NCBI GenBank assembly: GCA_033439295.1
Contig: JAVTLE010000017.1
Location: forward strand, 1,426,001-1,490,000
Origin: Deuterostichococcus epilithicus
Taxonomy: Eukaryota; Chlorophyta; Trebouxiophyceae; Prasiolales; Stichococcaceae
Length of the DNA stretch: 64,000 bases
Reading direction: 5' to 3'
Each line of letters begins with the position of its first letter. The first letter of the stretch is position 1. The notes beneath the pieces are model-generated. The model saw nothing but the letters and a program-made list of their open reading frames with translations, was not told where the DNA came from and ran no database searches. Positions 32,841 to 42,638 of the stretch are shown here, in pieces. A program made the position numbers and the translations under genes.

Positions 32841-35697
32841 ATGTTTCCGCCGCGCTGCCTTACGGTTCAGTTACATGAAACCCACAGGTGGACGTCGCAG
32901 AGGAGGAGGAAACCTTCGCGGAGGTCGCCACCGCGGCGCTCAACGTGCTGTTGCTGGGCCTGGAGACGAAACTGGACGCCTGCCTTGGCAGCCTCATGCG
33001 CGCCAACTGGGCATCTGTCGAGTCGGTGCGCTTCTTGCCCTGAACTTTGCAAGCAGGGCTACAGGCCGGGACACGAAGCTGGGCGCCTGCCTGAGCAGCC
33101 TCAAGCGCGGCAGCCAAGCAAGTCTTTCGAGTCAGCGCGCTTCCAACTTTTCGAGATGCAAGGCTTCCGGCCTCGGGACGAACATCTGAAAGTTGTCTAC
33201 GAGTTGTCCTCGTCTCGGGACAAGACGAAGTCCCGAGGCGTCGAAAGTTCGCCTCGTCTGTGCGACCTCCCCCGCTTTCTCTCAGGTGGTGCACGCTCCC
33301 CAGGTCTGAGTCATGCAACGAGTGCTGCTGCTGCATCTCTGCCGATCCGGCACTCTGTTGCGGGTATCGTCTGTGCCATTCGTCGGACGCAGTGCAGCCT
33401 GACGAAGCATCAGGGCCGCGTCGCCTGTCTTGGGCCCATAAAGGACCTGTCACACGCTTGCTGGCGGGCCAGTCCCCGCATGCAGGACGAGCACCAAGTC
33501 CTGCCAATATCGTCGAGCTCCTGCAGAGCTTTGGCCACCCCACACCTGTACCACTTCCGCAACTTTTGGCACTAGCCTGGTCAGCGGCAGCTGGGGGAAG
33601 CAGTCTGGCCTCGCGGCCGCAGCCGGTCGCGCGCCGGCGGGGGGCCGCAGCCACCCCGCTCCGTGTCGGAATGCCTCACGCATGTGCCTGATGCGGACGC
33701 GACCTGCCCGCAGGCAAAACCCCAAACCCGAAAACACGCACCCGTGTCTGAACCCTGTACCCGCCCCGCGCCGCAGGTGGGCGACCAGTCCGACTTCGTG
33801 ACGGCCATCGGCCGCGCGCTAGCGGAGGTGGGACCCAAGGCGGGCGCGGCGCTGCCAGAGCACCACTTTGCGTTCCTGTGTGACAAGCTGGGCGCGGGCT
33901 TCGCGCGGCGGTTTGGCGACGCTGTGTCCCGCTGCCGCAAGATCGGCGAGGCCGGCAGCCAGCAGCTGCTGCTCGACACGCACGCCGTGCGGGGGCTGCT
34001 GCTCGCATTCCCCGCCTCAGGTGGGACTCGGAAAAACAACTGCGCCTCTGAAACGACACTTGGTCTGCAGGGATGTCAGAATTTTGGCAGTCCACCCCTG
34101 GATGGGCACTGCAACTTGCCGGGACTGGCCGCTAGTTTCGTGGCTCCGGGGCTGCTGCATCTGCTGCACCTGCATCGCCGCAGCTGGCCTCCCCCGCCCT
34201 AAGACGCTCGCCGCTGACGCATTGCACTGCAGGGCGGCCGGGGGAGCCGCCGCCCACGATGTTCGCCGCCGCGGTCAACCGCGAGCTGGGCCGCACCGAA
34301 GCGCTGCTCAAGGTGCGCGCCCCTCTTCATTACCCTTTTCTATCCCCCCTGCGCCTGGCGAGGCAGCCTGGAATGCTTCGATTGCCAGCCGCGTCCGTCC
34401 AGCACCCCAGGAGCGCGTCCGTGCGACCAGGTGCTTTGATTGCGGCCCTTCCTGCCGTTCTGACGGCTGCAGCAGCGCGCCAGGCCGCTGCTTGTCCGGG
34501 ACCGCGGATGCGGCCGCTGGCTGGCTTGCATGCTGCTTCGCACATAGCAAAACAAGCCAATGTGAATGCCTGTTTGCTTTTCGGACAGGTGGTGGGCTCG
34601 CGGCCGGATACGCTGCTGCAGAACTTTGCGACGCTGCTCCCGGGCGGCACCGCTTCCGACTTCCAGCGCATTGTAGAGCTGAAGGTGCTGGGCTGAAACC
34701 ATTAAACCTGAATGCCGCACTGTTCGGTGCCGCTTCCGTTGTGCTGCGCCTGTGCTGCGCGGTGCTCAGCTGAGCTTGCTGCTGCCGCTCATTGCTGCTG
34801 GTGCAGCGGCTGCGGCTGGAGCGGAGTGTCGTGCTGTCTGTTTGCCATTGCCAATCCTCAGCGCAGCCAGAGCGGCGGTGATCCGAGTCAGGACACTGCA
34901 GTGCCCTGGTCACAAATTTCTCTCCATTCAGTCACGACAGCGTCCTGGCGCACATTCATCGGTTGCAGTGCTTCAAGCTAGAAGCGTGGGGCGCTTTCCT
35001 ACCGCAGGTGCTCAAGAAGTCGGATGCCACGGCGCTGATCGAGGCTTACAACCGGCGCGCCAGTCGCGCCGGGCTGCCCGCCGGCGGCGGCGGCGGCGGC
35101 GGTGGCGGCGGCGCAGCCAGCGCAGCGTCCCCGCCCGTGGCACGGCCGCCGCCGCCGCCGCAGGCCTGCTGCCGCGCTTGCCGGCCGGTGGGCCCGGCAC
35201 GCCGTTCGGCGGCAGCCCGTCGTCTGCCGCCGCGACGGCACGCGTGCAGGCGTCGACCCAGGTACCGCCTGCTTGGGCACAGCCACCTTGCTGTGGAGAG
35301 CCTGTCTGCCTGTCTGTGCCAGCGCGCTCCTTGCAAGGCCAGCAGCAGCGGGGCAACAGGCCATGGCTTCGGGCTGGGTGGAGTTCTTTGCACGACTTGC
35401 TGTTTCAGCATAGCAAGCATGCCTTTCCAGTCCTTTCTGCGGCTTGCACGGCTGCCTGCATCTGGCAGCGCCCCTGCACCACTTCTTTCGTTTTTTGGAC
35501 ATTGCATATCACCCCCAAGTAATCGACTGCGCCCTTTGCTGTCCCGCAGGAGTTTGCGTCCCGCTTCCGCAGCAACGCCAACACGGCGGCGCAGCGGGCA
35601 CAGGCGGCGGCGGGCTCGGCGACCGACCGCATGCGCGAGTCCTTTGCCTCCATGAAGATGCTGTCCTTCAGCGGCCTCGGGCGCAACAGCCAGCAGC

Positions 35698-35731
<34 letters not shown>

Positions 35732-35753
35732 GCAGCAGGGCGGCCGGCGGTGA
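25339..35753 (+). CDS. VPS53: VPS53, subunit of GARP/EARP vesicle-tethering complex
   Basis: Tethers endosome-derived vesicles at the trans-Golgi with VPS51, VPS52 and VPS54. Nineteen exons: 25339-25498, 25956-26073, 26381-26477, 26853-26952, 27798-27955, 28429-28542, 28810-28956, 29661-29762, 29958-30065, 30348-30405, 30726-30905, 31476-31686, 32356-32589, 32888-33025, 33777-34020, 34233-34312, 34589-34684, 35008-35187, 35550-35753. About 909 aa against a usual 800-830; the excess is mostly poly-Gly/Pro tail. Diagnostic blocks in family order: DAVKFLNEMFPTEASL, IRKLDHAKANLTATITAFRR, REFELLGANEDRPN, ERTDRRYLWLRKRL, GIFPAEWHLPQLVCLAFC, FQGSVSTVFTKHLS, LVAEETWAPVDE, GSQQLLLDTHAVRGLLL, ELGRTEALLKVV. 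Phases close except exon 11, which is one base short around the N at 30812. Introns after 26477 and 31686 use GC donors. The donor at 35187 is chosen by phase; 35261 is an alternative. Confidence 0.93.
27501..27588 (+). repeat. Exon echo 1 upstream of VPS53 exon 5
   Basis: CCAGCTGCAGCGGGCGGTGC starts the copy. It then decays, but still ends TCATCGAGGCGGTGCAG, matching LIEAVQ of the true exon at 27798. An internal segment has been lost. Confidence 0.8.
27650..27712 (+). repeat. Exon echo 2 upstream of VPS53 exon 5, with own acceptor and donor
   Basis: TTTGAACTGCAG then codons for DQLQRAMERNEHGE and a donor-like GTGGGC. The true exon is TTTGAATCGCAG then DQLQRAVERNEYGEAAHLIE. A potential 41-nt exon, 27664-27704; including it would shift the frame into exon 5. 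Confidence 0.8.
28318..28722 (+). repeat. Two echoes flanking VPS53 exon 6
   Basis: The true exon (28429-28542) encodes FELLGANEDRPNPLLLERLR. An upstream copy at 28318-28355 reads HELLGTYEDRPQAV. A downstream copy at 28678-28722 keeps ACCGGCCCAACCCGCTGCCG, equal to the DRPNPLL codons, in the following intron. Confidence 0.75.
29367..29582 (+). repeat. Two echoes upstream of VPS53 exon 8
   Basis: The true exon at 29661 starts GCCGCAG then codons VWGIFPAEWHLP. Copy 29531-29582 reads GCCGCAG then VWGVVPAEWHLP and hits a stop. The older copy 29367-29427 keeps only GCCGCAGGTGT and GACACCTGCCGTGTGAAGGC. Confidence 0.8.
29826..29866 (+). repeat. Downstream echo of VPS53 exon 8 3' end
   Basis: GGCGCACCTGGCGGAGATCC, then TGGGCGCCAACGTGCGGG, copies the end of the exon at 29661-29762 (AHLAEILDAK plus donor GTGCGGG). 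It lies about 105 bp downstream in the next intron and includes the donor-like GTGCGGG. Confidence 0.8.
30150..30812. other. Ambiguous bases; probable one-base error in VPS53 exon 11
   Basis: N at 30150 is intronic. N at 30812 lies in exon 11. Before it the VRSRYERLFRERQ frame is right; after it the TPFQGSVSTVFTKHL frame is right. The two differ by one base, so the GC-rich stretch about 30775-30812 probably has an indel in the assembly. Confidence 0.75.
31170..31180 (+). repeat. Telomere-like motif in intron
   Basis: GGGTTTAGGGC within VPS53 intron 11. This is one of about a dozen such intronic motifs in the window (others near 11950, 12571, 15291, 16511, 29795, 29816, 38003, 59745, 61487). 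Confidence 0.7.
31268..31418 (+). repeat. Two echoes upstream of VPS53 exon 12
   Basis: TCTCTATTCTGTAG then RYAEAQERASR (31283 on), and TCTATTCTCTGCAG then HYVEAQECELQGSE (31380 on). Both precede the true exon CATTGCACAG then YYVEAQERELLG (31476). Each copy brings a polypyrimidine tract and AG. Confidence 0.85.
32764..32840 (+). repeat. Echo of VPS53 exon 14 expanded into a CTG microsatellite
   Basis: GGCCACGGCGGCGCTCAACG then CGCTG matches GTCGCCACCGCGGCGCTCAACG then TGCTG of the true exon (about 32923-32950). At the Leu codons the copy runs into about ten CTG units (32809-32840). Confidence 0.75.
33066..33160 (+). repeat. Downstream echo of VPS53 exon 14
   Basis: About 95 bp starting GACACGAAGCTGGGCGCCTG parallels 32971-33060 (GAGACGAAACTGGACGCCTG). 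Similarity runs across the exon end and into the intron, so exon edge and flanking intron were copied together. Confidence 0.8.
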
Positions 35754-36568
35754 GGCGCGGCAGCCGGCGGCCGGGCGCTGGAGACTGGGGCGGATGTCAG
35801 CAGGGCTGGCGCAGCCTCTAGGGTCTATATATGGGCGCAGCACGGGTGCGGGCAGCGCCGCGCTGCGGCAGGACACTCCTGCGAGAGGACCATATCAAGC
35901 AATGCTCGAACGAGTCTGGCTCGCTAGTGCAGGAGTTAAGCTTTGCGCTTGTGTTGTGAAGACCGCCAATGTCCAGCAGTTATGGTGTCCGGGTGAAATC
36001 TGAGATCATATCTTACACCGCTGCACCATTTCTCAAACGGCGTTCAGAAGCTGGGTCCGCTGTTCAGGCAGCTGCTCTTGCACAACTGCGGCGGAATGAG
36101 TCCGACTTGAGTGGTACGTACAACACGCATATCTCTCTGGAGCCCAGCGCAAAGCGTGCATGTTCCGCGTGCCTCGCATGTCGCCCGCAAGTGTCGTTGT
36201 CTTGCAGCTGTGAAGTCTTTTCGGCTGGCACAGAGTGCCGACCGGGCTGTAGTCGTTGTCACGCCCTCTGGCGTGCAGTGCTAGCGAGTTGATTGCAGTC
36301 AGGCATCACAGTCAGTGTCAAGCAATGAGCGACAGCAGCTCAAGACATCACAGTTTGCGTCAAGCGATGAGCGACAGCAGATCGAGCGTGGAGGCGGAGG
36401 GCTAAGGCCCTCAGTCCTCAGCGCTGCCGCCTGCGGCCAGGTCAGCGACAGAAGCAGCGTCCCTGCAGGATGCGCGCGGCCGGCGCTGGATCATGCAGCG
36501 GGTCCTGTGCTGGACGCAGCACATAGTCCGGGAAAGGCCGGCGAGCGTGCTGCAGCAGCAAGGCCTAT
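35754..36568. other. Intergenic between VPS53 and the MFS gene, with tandem duplication
   Basis: About 0.8 kb. At 36303-36344 and 36346-36386 a roughly 42-bp unit is duplicated; both copies contain CATCACAGT and ATGAGCGACAGCAG. It probably holds the VPS53 3' UTR and the transporter promoter. Confidence 0.65.
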
Positions 36569-39500
36569 ATGCCGGCCCACCCCAGCTCGCCGACGACTCC
36601 GGCGCGTGATGCGCCCGGCGGTCCACTGTGGGTGGCACTGGAGGTGTCAGCGCCGTCCAGGGACCCCATCTCATGGCTGCACCGGGATGGCGGCGCCAAG
36701 GGTCGTGGCGGCGGCAAGTTCCGCAGCGAAGCTCCAAGCGGCGGGTATTGGACCTTGCAGCTGGGCGAGCTGGACGGCTGCATTGCCGCGCTGTGCGCCT
36801 TCAGCCTGCTCATGGCCTTGAACAACACGGCGCTGCGAGCCACGCTGCCGACATACGTCGAGGTGGGTGCAGTCACCTGTGTGTGCGCTCCCATCACGCT
36901 CCCGCAGCTCCCCAAACAGACAAGCGGCAGTGCTGTCGCGCCGGCCATAAGGGCCAGTTGAGGTGCACTCTGGAGAAGCGTCGCCGGGCGCGCGGTGACA
37001 GACGCGTCTGCTGGCTTGGGGCTGTCGTGAAAGCAGACAGCTCAGGGGCCATGCAAGCTTGGCGAGGTGTCCCAACACACGACCCCTGGAGGCCCTCTCG
37101 TTTGCATCCAGTTCTGTTGGCATCCTTGCCTGCGGGGCTGGGACGTGTAACTCCCTGCACAGGCACCGCACACCCTGTGTTTACAGTCCGACGTGCAGGG
37201 TCAAGGGCTTGCACGGTCGGCTCGAAGCTTCCAGTCCCCCTGCATGTCCCACTCCATTGCGTCTGCACCTGCACTAGGCAACAAGCACTAAATTTTGCCC
37301 CTGCAGGGGTTTGGTGGAGGCGCCTCGGGAATTGGCGCCGCCTACTCCGCTCTCGCGCTCGCGCGCCTGGCGTGCAATGTGCCAGCCGGCATGCTCGGCG
37401 ACCGCTGCGGCTGGCGCCTGCTGCTCGTCAGCGGCCCGCTGCTGATTGCTGCTGGTGAGGCCTTAACAGGACGTTCTGAGAGTGGACACATTCTAGTGGC
37501 GCCACCCAGGCTGCGACTGCTGGCACACAGCTCCGACACGGTGCCTGAGACTCACGGCCCCGGCCAGCGATGGTGAAACCAGCAGCGGGTGACGAGTTTG
37601 GCGCGGCGCTGATCAGGCTCTTGATGCCCGTAAAGAATTATGTCTGCTATCTCTGCCTTTCAAGCGTTCAGCAAATCACATCGACCCAGCTATGCTCTGG
37701 CCGGCTTGACGCCGACGCTGTGGGCACTCCTGACGGCATTGCCGAGGCAGTTCCATTTCGAGAAGCTCCGAAACCTTCACTCAACCAGGTGAGCTGGCGT
37801 GCGCTTTCGCTCCGACGCTCTGGGCACTGCTCGCGGCGCGGGCGCTGCTGGGCGCGGGGGCGGCCCTGGAGTATGCCGGCCTGGAACTGGCGTTGGCGCA
37901 TGTGAGCGTGCCGGCGACGCGCGCCCGCACGCTTGGCATCAACCAGGTTTATAATAATATATGTTATCTACTTCTTGAGCGTGGCTTTGGAGCACATGCG
38001 CTAAACCCTAACCAGGGGGTCGCAATGATGCAGTGGCAGCCTGGTCCGTGCCTGCTGCAGCGGGGAGCCGCTGGTGGAAGCCAGGGGACCGTGTCTCGGG
38101 GGCCGCTCCGCGGGTGTCCGCAGCGCGGCAGGTCGCCGCACGCCCCACGCTCAGACGCTTGACGGCCTCACTGGGTGACACATTACGGCGCGCAGCCGGC
38201 GGTGCCAGCCAGCGGGATCATGAAGCGATCGCCCCACGGTCGACAGCCCTGCCAAATGTCCATGTCCTCTGGCGCTGCCCATCCGTGCCCTTCAACTCCA
38301 AACCTTGAAATCCGATTATTGGAAAATATCCCGGGCTCGGGCGCAGGTTGCGGCCTCCAGTGGCTCGATGTTCGGGCCATCGCTGGGCGGCGCCCTCGCT
38401 GATGCTGTGGGCCTATGGTGCGGCTCCCAGACTCCACCGCACTCCACACGCCGGGTCCAAGTGTCCCAGTCGAACTGTCGATTGTGCAAACCTCGAAACC
38501 TGCGTTACTAAGCTTCTAGTGTTGGCTGTGGCCCATTGCCTAGATTTGTTGTTGTGAACTAATCTTGGCGCAGGTCTTTGCTGGAGTGCCTGATGGCACC
38601 CTCAATAGGCAGCGCTTTGTGAGTCTCGCTTCTTGCAGATCGTGTGCCTGTTGTGCCGACTCAAATGCACAGGGCGCCCTTTGCGCTGACAGCGACCGCC
38701 GCCGCCGGCGCGGCTGTCGTCGCCGCGGCCTGCCTGCCGGAGACCGCTTGTGGCCGGGCGCCCTTTTCGCCGCAGCTCGGACGCCGGCTCGGCGGCGCGG
38801 CCGGCGCATCGGAGAAAGCAGCCGCAGCGCCGCCGCCAAAGAGGGACCTGGTACCTCCAGAGGCGGCTGCAGCTGTGGAGGCAGAGGCCGAACAGCGGGC
38901 GCCGCTGTCGCCGCGGCCGCAGCCGGGAAGCGAACCTTCGCAGAGCCATCCACTGTGCGTTTCCTCCAAAGGATCCGCACGTCTCTGTGAGCGCCTCAGC
39001 CAGCGCTGCGACCAGACAGCTCCCCATTGTGCATCATGGCTGCGTCCTAGCAAGCCGACGCGCCTTGCAGGCTTGCTCGCAAGAAGTGACTCAAAGGGCT
39101 GCTGCGTAGGCACCACAGACGCCAGCACGTGAGGTTGCATCTGGGCAGGCTGGACACTCCCTGTGTCAGTAGGGTTTCAGCCTTTGGCCGCCTAAGCGTC
39201 GCAGGCCAGCAGAACCCCTGCTGACTGGCGCCCCTGCTGGGTCGCAGGCTCGGGGGCGAAGTCGAAGACGAGCAGCAGCACAGTGGCGAGGCGGGAGCCG
39301 AGCAGCCCTCCGAGTCCGGCTGGGCGGCCATCCTGGGCAGCTCCGACTGGCGGGCTGTCGCCCTGGTGCGCCCGGCTCTCGGTCCCCACATGGACAGGTT
39401 TCATGCGGCTGACCCGCTGCCAGCCCGTGCAGTTCCCGGCACCAGGCCGGCGCCCTGCATCGCATGCTGCACCCAGAAAGCCTCGACTGCGCCGCCGAGG

Positions 39501-41323
39501 GTCCACTCAGGCAATGTTCTGGCGCCGTGATGCATGCCCCAGCGACCATGTGAGGCCTCGGTGAGATCTGGGTCGGCGAGCGCGGTGGGTTGGGGTTCAG
39601 GGTTTTCCAGCTGCCACACACCCTGGCCTCGCACAGGCCCTGAGACGCTGATCCGCCACATGTGTCCGCACAGGTGAACGCCGCGGTGATGGCAACGGTC
39701 AACGGCGGCAAGGGGCTGCTGCTGCCGCTGCTGGCGCGCTCGGCCTTTGGCTACAGCCACGCTGCCATCGGTGCTTTGCATTCCATCAGAACATTGAGAT
39801 CTCGCATAAGCAAGCACCCCGGCCTGGACTCCGAAACCTGCCGCTGCTGCCGCCCTATCATATTTGTTGAAACAAGATGTGAGAAGTCTGATCCGAGTGT
39901 CGTTCCGCCTCCCAGGGCTGCTCTTTGGCGGCATCGCGCTGGTGGCGCTGCTCGGCACACTGCCGGCGGCGGCTCTGGCTGACCGTGCGGGGCGCCGCTG
40001 GGCCATCCTGCCGAGCGCCGCCGCCGAGACCGCGTCGCTGCTGCTGATGGCCGCTGCAGGTGCGGTCCACCTCTGGGGACACTGCATTGCTTCAGTGCCT
40101 CGGAATTTATCATGTCCGTTGCGCCTGGTCCTGCATCCCTTCCATCCCAGGCCTATGAGCCGTGGCCACCCACCAACTTGCACAGCACAGCGACCCCAGA
40201 TCAACCCCTGCAAAGTCCGTGAATACCTATGCGCTCTCTCTGTTCCTCTTCGTTCCAGCTGCCAGTGTGGGGTCAGCATACTGGTGGTCCAATTCGTTAG
40301 TTCACTCTACTTTTGGCCGCCGAAAGTGCAGGGAGCACGCCCCGACCCACAACTGATCGTGTGTAGGATGCATCACATATTCGGTCGAAGTCATACCTGA
40401 AACATCATGCTGGGCATACTTACCTGTCCGGTTGTTCGACCTGATCACGAAGGGGTCGGTGGTAGTGTTGACTGCTCACCTTGCACTCTGCTTGCAGTCG
40501 CACTATGGTCGTAGCAAGTCTGTGTTCCGACGGAATTATTCATTTTGGCTGAGGCTTGCTCACGCGCATCCTCGCCCCCCCCCTCTTTCCCCATCTCCAC
40601 ATCCCCCACACCACCTATCCCATCCATCCCATGCCGTCCTACCGTAAAGCACAAGGCTGCAATCATCAGAAACGATTTGAGATCAGGAGCCTGTTGTTCT
40701 GCCAGAAGGGCGAGTGGTGACAACATCAGGCTTGCACACTCCGAAGTCATTGCTGCCCGCAGGCAGCCCTGGGGCGCTGGCCGCCGCGGCGGCCCTCTAC
40801 GGCGCAGGCAACGCGCTGCGCTCCGCAGGGCTGGCCGCCTACGCTTTGGATGTGCTGCCGCAGCGGACGCGTGGTCTGGGCATCGGCCTGCTTCGCTGTG
40901 CCGGCGACGTCGGTGCTCGTTTTTTGCATCGCAGCAGATGTGTGCGTTGTGGACAGAGGGTTGGCTTGGAGTTGCAGTATGTTCCGGCTGGCCACCCTCG
41001 GTGGCCACTATTCGATGCAGGCCCTCCTCTCTGCCTGCTTGCTTCCTGCAAGCTGGATCCCTGCTGCTGGCCTCCAAGGGTCCTGCGCCAGTCAGTAATT
41101 TGACCGGCGCTGTTTGCCCAGCACAGGCATGATGGTGGGCCCGCCCAGCCTGGGGCTGCTGATGGACGCCACCAATGTACGGTGGGCGCTAATGGCCAAT
41201 GCGGCGGCGCTGGCTGCCGCCGCAGCGGTGTTTGCAGCGACAGCGCGCGAGCCGGCGGCGAGGCAGCCAGTGGCGGCTGAGACGTTTGCGTCAGAAGTTG
41301 CAGAGGGCAAGTCGCGGGCCTAG
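36569..41323 (+). CDS. Major facilitator superfamily transporter
   Basis: Twelve-helix secondary transporter; substrate unknown, with MFS-1/drug-exporter style motifs. Supported exons: 36569-36862, 37307-37454, 37789-37946, 38347 to about 38406, about 38640-38900 (limits uncertain), 39248-39379, 39674-39770, 39916-40059, 40763-40912 and 41127-41323. TM1 is LDGCIAALCAFSLLMALNNT. Motif A is GMLGDRCGWRLLL between TM2 and TM3, and again ADRAGRRWAIL in the second half. Helices include LARALLGAGAAL-type, GPSLGGALADA and FALTATAAAGAAVVAAACLPET. An acidic, Glu/Gln-rich loop (EVEDEQQHSGEAGAEQPSES) separates the halves. The C-terminus is a hydrophobic Ala-rich helix and short tail. Phases close for all exons except around the fifth. 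The start is the ATG at 36569, which gives about 70 residues before TM1. Confidence 0.8.
37700..37745 (+). repeat. Exon echo upstream of MFS exon 3
   Basis: GCCGACGCTGTGGGCACTCC followed by TGACGGC parallels TCCGACGCTCTGGGCACTGC then TCGCGGC of the exon at 37789, about 90 bp downstream (codons PTLWALLAAR). Confidence 0.7.
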
Positions 41324-42638
41324 ATGGGGCGTGCTGGAACGCTGTTCTCATGTTGGGGGAGGAGTGGCCTGGATGAGGATCTGCGCGCCTGCACGTTTTG
41401 ATTTTGTTGTGCGAAGACCCTGCCCTGTCCTGTAGGAAGGAGCACACCGCATGGTGCCAGAAGATGAAGGGGGATGCGAAGTGAAAAAGGTTTTGGGATT
41501 GGGTTTGACATGGTTGCGTGAGGAGGCCTACACCAGACATCCCAAATTCACACAAACCTTGTGTGGGCTGCGATGGTCATGTTGTGCTTTGATGTGTTTG
41601 CACATGGCAGAGGTGTGGGGAAGACTATCATACGTATTTTAAATGAAATAGAATTACACGCACAGGTATTTCAATCACCCTCCAAACCTCAATGCTAGGC
41701 TCTGCGACAAGGAGCGCTGAGATGCAATGACATGTACAATTGAGTGACCAACCGACGTCGGCAGGAGCGCTTCGCTTGCATAGCTGCGCTTATCTCCCCC
41801 TCAAGGGAGTGGACCCCAAGACAACGAACGCTAACGGATGCGAAGCAACTTGCAGGCGGCGCTCTGGACACACACCAGAGGCCGGCCCGCGCGGCAACAG
41901 TTGTGTGCGCCAACCCAATTCTAGCAATACGGCAGTCCCTCATTGTGCACTGACGAACGCTGACGAACAACACACAAAGAAAACGGGCAAAGCGGGGCCC
42001 CCTTGCGCATCGCGCCGAGGCTGCGGCAGAAAATTCCGCGGCCTGCGAACTTAAGAAAGGGTGCACCACCGCACCCAAGCCTGCCCTCCGGGCCCGAATG
42101 AAGTCGACGATTGCGATATGCCCTGATCCTAGATAACAAGGCGCCCCTCGACGTGGACCATCACCCAAGTTCTGCTTTGCGCAGCATCGCGCGGATGGGC
42201 CCTACAGCAGCTCCCGCTCCACGTGACGACGAAGCGTCGTCAAGAGGCGCGCCCTTTCCTTCCCCAAATAGATGAACGGCCAATCCCGGCAGTGGCAACG
42301 GAGTCCCCGGCATATACACGAGGCGATTGGGACACGACCTCTGCAGGTGGTACATCATGGTTGAAGGGCGGTATGACAGCGCCGCGGCAGGACCAGCCCA
42401 GCACGAGCCGCCCAGCAAGCGCCGCGCTGGGCGGGGGCTCGACCGCTGGCCGCGACGCAGTTGCCCCTTGGACAGCTGTGGTGGCGCTGCCACTGCCGCT
42501 GCAGCTGCGGCACCGGCGCCGCTCGGCCCGAGGTCCCAGGCCTCGGTTGCCGGAGGGCGGCGCTGCGCACCGGTCGAGCGGCAGAGCCCGCCGACCCAAT
42601 GCCGGCGGCCGGGCACCGGCGGCGACGCGGCGGCGGCG
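41324..42638. other. Convergent 3' region, MFS versus Ser/Gly-rich gene
   Basis: About 1.3 kb between the two stops. An open stretch continues on the minus strand to 42161 past the chosen stop at 42639-42641, but only in another frame. I read this as 3' UTR. No RNA or repeat recognised. Confidence 0.5.
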
